Assembly: GCF_003597395.2 (NCBI RefSeq)
Contig: NC_133770.1
Coordinates: forward strand, 96,847,211 to 96,911,210
Direction: 5' to 3'
DNA from: Chelonoidis abingdonii
Taxonomy: Eukaryota > Chordata > Testudines > Testudinidae
Length of the DNA: 64,000 nt
This document shows positions 58,802-64,000 of the stretch, in pieces (the stretch's first letter is position 1; each line of letters begins with the position of its first letter). The translations under genes were made by a program, and so were the position numbers. The notes beneath the pieces were generated by a model that saw only the letters and a program-made list of their open reading frames with translations, ran no database searches and was not told where the DNA came from.

Positions 58802-59645
58802 CTCCAGCTAAGTGGTACTGGCTATAGAACACTTATTTCAAGGTGACATAGAGTTACTGCTGCTCGGTATGACAACTTTGACCTTGGCTGAGTTTCAACC
58901 ATAGCACTGGCACAAAACAGATTCCTTGGGTGTGTTTCATGATCTTTTAATGAACAATGAAGGATCAGTGTTGATGATTATTTCTATTGTTTATTACACC
59001 CTGAGAGCACAGGATCTGGGCACCGGGGTGAAAACAAAGAGGCAAAGTTCTGCCTCAAACTGCTGACTGTCTGAAAAAAGAAGTGACCTTCCAAGCTTGT
59101 AGGGAAAGGGAAAAGTCAAAACAAACAACGTTTTCCCCCATGTCTTTGTTTATGAACAAATATACTGGGTTTTGTTTTCTCCTCACTCATCCCCCAAAGC
59201 TCAGTCATTGTGTATTAGAAGATTTCTTGTACGGCCTGTGAACTAGAAACCTTCTCCTCTGCAAGATAGTGGTGTTTCGTATGAGACCAGTCAGGGGCTA
59301 GTCTATGTGTATGTGATGGCGTGGAAGAAAACATGATTTCATTTGTTGGAGAACTGGATAGGCAGGTGGTGGACCAGAGTGGACAGTTTGTTAAAAAAAA
59401 AAAAAAAAAAGAGTAGGGAGAAGGAAGTGCTGTTGATGGTGCAGTTAAAACTGTTGTCTTTAAGTCATTCACTCATTGCTTTCCCTGGGAAGCTCCAGAG
59501 CCACCACAAAAAGAGAGAGAGACCTCAGATCTCATGGATGCCAGTGGAAGTTGATGGTATTCACAATATTTCCGGAGACACTGAGCATCTGGCAGAATTG
59601 AGCTGTAGTGTATTTTTCAGTTTTAGATTCTTCAGTGTTTCTCCC
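58802..59645. repeat. V10 upstream flank, beta copy of 33860-34660
   Basis: No gene. An A-run lies at about 59392-59410. Confidence 0.6.
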
Positions 59646-60746
59646 TGTGATGTTATACTCCATATGTTTGAGTGTGAATATAATGTAACTGGAATATGCT
59701 TTATGCAAAAGGTCTCTTGTAAGGTATCATTACAAATCTTATAATCTACTGAGTGTGTTCATCCTATTTGTATGCAAGTATTATTCTTGTGTCTAAAGCT
59801 AGAAATACGAAGTATTACTCTGAAGTCCTATTGTAATTATGCAAAGTGTGGGCCATTAACGGTGGCTTGTAATTTTGATGGCTCCCATTAAGTAGGACAA
59901 TTGGTTGGAAATGGCTCTGTTTATTTGCAAGCTTTCCTGTGAGTCAGGCTGGAAAGAATGAGGTCTCACAGGACATGTCACTGGTACTGGAATCCATCTT
60001 AAACCTGGTGCTTTTCCATTTAGAAGGAGGGGTGGGGACCCAGAGAGAGAAAAGATTCCCACCTTGTGCCAAAGCTCTAAAAGGGGGTGGAATAGAACAA
60101 AGGAGGCGGCCAGTCATGAGAAATCCCCTAGTTACCATCTGAGCTGCAACTAACAAGAACTGTATCAGGGGAAAGGATTATGCCCAGGCTAGTCTAGTCT
60201 GTGAAAGAAGCTTATTGGGACATCTCTGAGAGTGAGGTTTACCTGTATTGAGTCTACTAATGTATAGGCTTAGGCTTGCGTATTTTGTTTTATTTTGCTT
60301 GATAACTTACTTTGTTCTGTCTGTTACTACTTGAAACCATTTAAATCCTACTTTTTATACTTTTGTTTATTTATTAACCCAGAGTAAGTGATTAATACCT
60401 GTGGGAGCAAACAGCTGTGTGTATCTCTCTATCAGTGTTATGGAAGGTGGACAATTTATGAGTTTACCTTGTAAAAGTTTATACAGAGTAAAACAGATTG
60501 ATTTGGGGTTTGGATCCCATTGGGAACTGGGTGCTGGAGATAGGTGACTTGTTGAGCAGTTTTTGGTTAAAGTCTGCAGCTTTGGGCATGGACCAGAACG
60601 GGGCCTGTGTTGCAGCAGACTAGCGTGTCTGGATCAACAAGGCAGGGTTCTGAAGTCCCAAGTTGGCAGTGGAAAATTTGCTCAGAGGTGATTCCAGCAC
60701 GTCAGGTGACGGTCCCAAGGTGATCTCTGTGACCAAACCTGTCACA
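59646..60746. mobile_element. Solo LTR, beta only
   Basis: TGTGATGTTATAC ... CCTGTCACA, 1101 bp. The target duplication CTCCC is exact at 59641-59645 and 60747-60751. Alpha reads through near 34660. It is ERV-like by its size and ends; no internal region remains. Confidence 0.88.
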
Positions 60747-60859
60747 CTCCCCACTTAATTGTGATAGCGTGGCTGTTTTACATCTCACTGCTCATAACAG
60801 AGCTAACATCTCTGTGCTAATGTCCTCTTCAAATGGGATGGCCTGCTCATGTACACTTA

Positions 60860-61142
60860 GCCCTGGTCTACAGTACAACCTTATGGTAGAATAACTACAG
60901 CACTCAGGTGTAAAAAATCCATGATCCTGAGCAACAGTTAAACTGACCTAACTCCCAGTGTAGACAGCACTATGTTGATTGGAGGCGGGGAGGAGAGGCT
61001 TCTACCATTGAGATACCTACCATCTCTTGGGAAGGTGGAGTATCTACGCTGACAGAAGAAGCTTTCTTGTTAACATAGTGTCTTCAGAAAGCACTACATT
61101 AGCGCAGCTGTGCCACTGCATCTCAGTAAAGTAGACAAGTCC
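60860..61142. mobile_element. Harbinger-like MITE, beta only
   Basis: Ends GCCCTGGTCTAC and GTAGACAAGTCC are imperfect inverted repeats. TTA at 60857-60859 and 61143-61145 is the 3-bp duplication. Alpha near 34768 has one GTTAGTTTCA. Confidence 0.78.
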
Positions 61143-61145
61143 TTA

Positions 61146-62390
61146 GTTTCACCCCAACTCTTAATTTACAAGGAACTTCATTAATTTTTCATTATTAGTT
61201 TTTGTTAACTTTCAGTGGGGACTAATCCAATGCAGAGAACTTATCTACTTGCACTAAAGAAGAACTCTGTTTAGCTCTCCTTTAGTGATCAAAAAGCCAC
61301 CAAGAAGGTGATGTTCTGTATATTTCAAGAGCTTTTTTTATAAAGAGACAACTCATTTCTCTGTTAAACACAGAATAAATCAGCATAATCTCACACATAG
61401 ACCCTATACAAATAAATGTCACATAGTTGAGCAAATCTGGAACCATCCACTAGAGGATCACGTGCATTAACACACGCACACACCTAAACAGCCTCCAGTT
61501 CAATAAAGCATATGACAATTGCTTTTAACATTCTTCACTATTAGTTTAATTTATACTGTTAGACCCTGATCCAGACTGTCATGCTTTTACCATCTCCCCT
61601 CCTTCAAATTTTGGTCAAAATGCATTCGTCCCATGGGCCTTCAAAACCTAATTCCTCTTGCAGAGTGTGTGTGTGTCGTGCACCTGACCATATGGCAGAG
61701 AGTAGAAAAGAAGTAACTACATTAAAAAAAGCATAAGTCTGAAGATGTGTCCAGATGCATGTCACCTCACTGCAGTCCTCCTTTTCCTTCCTTCATTATC
61801 CATCCAAGATTTAATGTGTTTCTCTAGTAACTCCTCTCAGTTTAGGGTATCAGCTCTGTGGGCCAGGGACTTTGATCATCTATTTGTTCCTAAGGTGCAT
61901 TCACATGTATGGCTAAATAGAAACAGCTGCTCCAGGAGAGTGTAACTTTTATATTACATCTTATCTAACAAACTGATATCGCAGACTAAATATGAAACTT
62001 TTCTTTAGAATTGAACTTTGTGGTTTTATCAGCAGGCATCTCCGGGACTAACAAGCTCTTCACATGTCAAATGCTAATTAAAGAGCTCAAATATTTTCCC
62101 TCTTTCTGCTCTGCTAATGTCAACATGTGTTGTAACATTGCTAGTCTAGTTGTGTGTGTTCTGGAATATGTAGCTGTCCTGTGCAACTACATAGTCTTAT
62201 TGTTTGTCTGGCAGACACAGGTGGGATCTTCTTGTTTGCAAAACTTGTGAGAGCAACAGTTCTGTTGCTTTTTGTCTCTTGTTGCAGAAACCAGTAAGGG
62301 GTTTCTGGTTCTGGTTCTATCATGAGAAGTAGGATTAGGAGATAGCTGTGGTTTCATATATTTGAAAGACTGTAGTTGAGAATACAAAGT
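61146..62390. repeat. V10-V11 intergenic flank, beta copy
   Basis: It aligns with 34770-36500 of alpha apart from the alpha hAT element. The V11 downstream part (from about 61890) is also shared with V2. No gene. Confidence 0.62.
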
Positions 62391-62391
62391 A

Positions 62392-62431
62392 GGTTTTTGT
62401 ACAGAATGTGAAATGGTTTTTTCATGCTGTG
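62392..62431 (-). other. V11 recombination signal with 24-bp spacer
   Basis: Heptamer CACAGCA (62425-62431), 24-bp spacer (62401-62424), nonamer ACAAAAACC (62392-62400). The spacer is one base longer than in V2 owing to an extra A. Confidence 0.82.
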
Positions 62432-62907
62432 TGATCTCAAGCAGCACAGTAATAGGTAGCTGAATCACTCTTGGTTGTTTTCTTTACTGTGAGGGTACAG
62501 GTCGACTTGGAGAGCTGCTCATCTGCCTCAAACTTTCCCTTCTCAGAATCCTGGTCAAAGATGGGTTTTCCTGATGAAAAATAGAAAATTCATTCCAGAG
62601 CTGCATCTGGTCTCTGTTGATACCGGTGTACATAAGCATTACTCAGGGTTATGCCAGAAACATGACAGTCAATTCATGCAGTTCTGTCTTCTGCTTTGGT
62701 GATGGATAGTTGAGATTGTACCAGTACTTGAGCCTCTCCATCTACAGAGAAAAGAGACAAATGCCATTTAATCTGAAATTTAACAAACATGGAGGATCTC
62801 CAATCATTGCTCAGTAATGTGCCTGCGTGTAGAAGACTGAGGTGGAAAAAAAGCAACTTACGAGACCAAACTACTGAAGCAACGAGAAAAACCTGCAATA
62901 GTAACAT
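62432..62907 (-). pseudogene. TRGV: TCR gamma V pseudogene V11 (subgroup II)
   Basis: Leader exon 62862-62907 (46 nt, begins MLLLQVFLV) has an intact GTAAGT donor. The V exon is 62432-62741 and starts GEAQVLVQSQLSIT. Lesions relative to V2: Arg before I-D-C is TGA; Trp of H-W-Y is CGG (Arg); the codon after A-L-E is TGA; and the germline CDR3 Trp (CAAWD) is TGA. The splice sites survive, so transcripts may still form. It is the beta partner of V6. Confidence 0.93.
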
Positions 62908-62992
62908 TCTCACTAAGTTATGATGAACCTGCTGCTGAAAAACAAAGGAATATGAATGCGATCTCAGAAGAAGGGAGGGGTCACTAGAGCAG

Positions 62993-63005
62993 AGGAAGTG
63001 ACTGA
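62993..63005. promoter_or_regulatory. ETS/AP-1-like element upstream of V11
   Basis: AGGAAGTGACTGA, 86 bp upstream of the leader ATG. Confidence 0.42.
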
Positions 63006-63009
63006 TAGG

Positions 63010-63355
63010 CGGATCTGAGGGTGAGAAATGTCCAGTGACGATGAGCTATTTCAAAGTAATATAAATTTGCGTTTTCCCTGCACAAAAGGTCATAAGGCTG
63101 GACTTTAAGATAGGAACATCTCCTAAGCTGCCCTGGTTTCCCTCATGCTATCCTACTCTTCTCTGACTGCTCCCTTGTTTAGAACTTTTTCAAAAAGAGC
63201 ATGAGATTTTTATAACAATATTTACAGGTACTGATGGTCTCTGGACTCCTGTTTTTCAACATAAACATCAGCAGATTTGATCAAGGAATAATGCTCTCAG
63301 CACGAAAAAGCAACTAATCTAACTTTTTCAAGAAGTGATGAAAATAGATCACTAA
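63010..63355. repeat. V11 upstream flank, shared with V2 and V6
   Basis: It aligns with 10680-11340 (minus the hAT element) and 37150-37505. The match ends exactly at the Harbinger insertion. Confidence 0.62.
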
Positions 63356-64000
63356 GGGTATGTCTACACTACGAAATTATCTAAATTTTATGGAAGTCGA
63401 TTTTTAGAAATCGATTTTATACAGTCGATTGTATAAGTCCGCACTAAATGTATTAAGTCAGCGGAGTGCGTCCTCACTACCATGGCTAGCATCGACTTAT
63501 GGAGTGGTGCACTGTGGGTAGCTGTCCCACAGTCTCTGCTTCCCATTGGAATTCTGGGTTAAGCTCCCTATGCCTGATGGGGCAAAAACATGTGGTTGCA
63601 CGTGGTTTTGGGTAAATGTCATCAGTCACCCCTCCCTCCATGGAAGCAACAGCAGACAATAGTTTCCTGGGTTACCAGTTCATATGCCATACTACGGCAA
63701 GCGTGGAGCCCACTCAGCTCACCATCACCACTGCTGTTGTGGGGATTGCTGTGATCCAAGTAGCCAAGTGATCCAAGTAGCCAATGCAATCATTGATGTT
63801 CTGTTTTCAATGACTCAGTCCTGCCCGGAATATCATGCGAGCTGGAGGCTTCTACCTCAGGCTGCTCTCCTAGCCTGCAACACCGTGCGGTCGCACCTAC
63901 CCCTTGCTGCCATGGTTCGTGAAGCCTGGACAGTAGTAAGGAGCAGTTCAACTATAGGCTGAGCAAATGCAGAATGGTGGTAGAATGTGCCTTTGGACAT
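63356..64000 (+). mobile_element. PIF/Harbinger element, runs off the window
   Basis: The end GGGTATGTCTACACTACG follows TAA (63353-63355). V2 and V6 flanks show the unfilled CACTAAG. A subterminal palindromic tract (GTCGATTTTTAGAAATCGA, about 63396-63414) is present. It continues past 64000, so the far end and duplication cannot be checked. Confidence 0.8.
63941..64000 (+). pseudogene. PIF/Harbinger transposase fragment
   Basis: The plus-strand frame reads EQFNYRLSKCRMVVECAFGH to the window end. This is the YRLS-R-VVE-AFG motif with the Glu of the DDE triad (VVE). Upstream sequence does not continue the catalytic domain in frame, so the copy is internally deleted or decayed. Confidence 0.75.

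Noticed and set aside
59856..60156. Open frames on both strands inside 59646-60746
   Set aside because: They lie within a solo LTR and overlap each other; not a gene.
63684..63962. 92-residue frame in the Harbinger element
   Set aside because: His/Cys-rich start and no family motif; the transposase signature lies in another frame at 63941-64000.

Overview
This is vertebrate germline DNA, most likely from a turtle (inferred from the repeat mix: CR1 LINEs, Penelope-like remnants with a hammerhead-like fold, Harbinger and hAT elements, a Ty3 provirus and ERV-type solo LTRs; the species cannot be named from sequence alone). There are no prokaryotic features. The genes are a cluster of eleven T-cell receptor gamma variable (TRGV) segments, all on the minus strand. 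Each has the canonical layout: a 43 or 46 nt leader exon, a short intron, a V exon of about 300 nt, and a recombination signal (heptamer, spacer of about 23 bp, nonamer). No J or C segment was recognised; they would be expected outside the window, probably below position 1 given the orientation.

The segments fall into three subgroups. Subgroup I: V1 (853-1684), V7 (42031-42835), V8 (44841-45674). Subgroup II: V2 (10091-10565), V6 (36562-37051), V11 (62432-62907). Subgroup III: V3 (16021-16479), V4 (17415-17876), V5 (26160-26429 plus 33447-33768), V9 (52298-52767), V10 (57501-57695 plus 58425-58701). V2, V3, V4, V7, V8 and V9 look intact. V1 is open but carries a compensated double frameshift. 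V5, V6, V10 and V11 are pseudogenes.

The window is built from a tandem duplication of a II-III-III-I cassette. Copy alpha spans about 0.7-37 kb and copy beta about 44.6-63.3 kb, with flanks that align for kilobases (734-6470 with 44700-50715; 14640-19975 with 51160-54690; 33480-37700 with 58500-63355). The copies differ by mobile element insertions that can be read as filled and empty sites. Alpha has a tyrosine-recombinase/SGNH-hydrolase element (about 6.5-8.4 kb), two Ty3 elements (20223-23481; 26430-33446), and hAT and MITE-like insertions. Beta has a Penelope-like fragment (about 47.2-47.8 kb), a CR1 (about 54.7-57.4 kb), two solo LTRs (57696-58424, 59646-60746) and Harbinger-type elements. 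The sister genes V5 and V10 were disrupted independently, V5 by a complete Ty3 provirus with an exact 5-bp target duplication and V10 by a solo LTR.

The segments work as one unit: RAG recombination joins one intact V to a downstream J, and the promoter of that V then drives the rearranged chain. Every subgroup II and III leader is preceded, at a near-constant 79-88 bp, by a GGAAGTGACTCA-like element (ETS plus AP-1/bZIP type), a plausible shared promoter element that subgroup I lacks.
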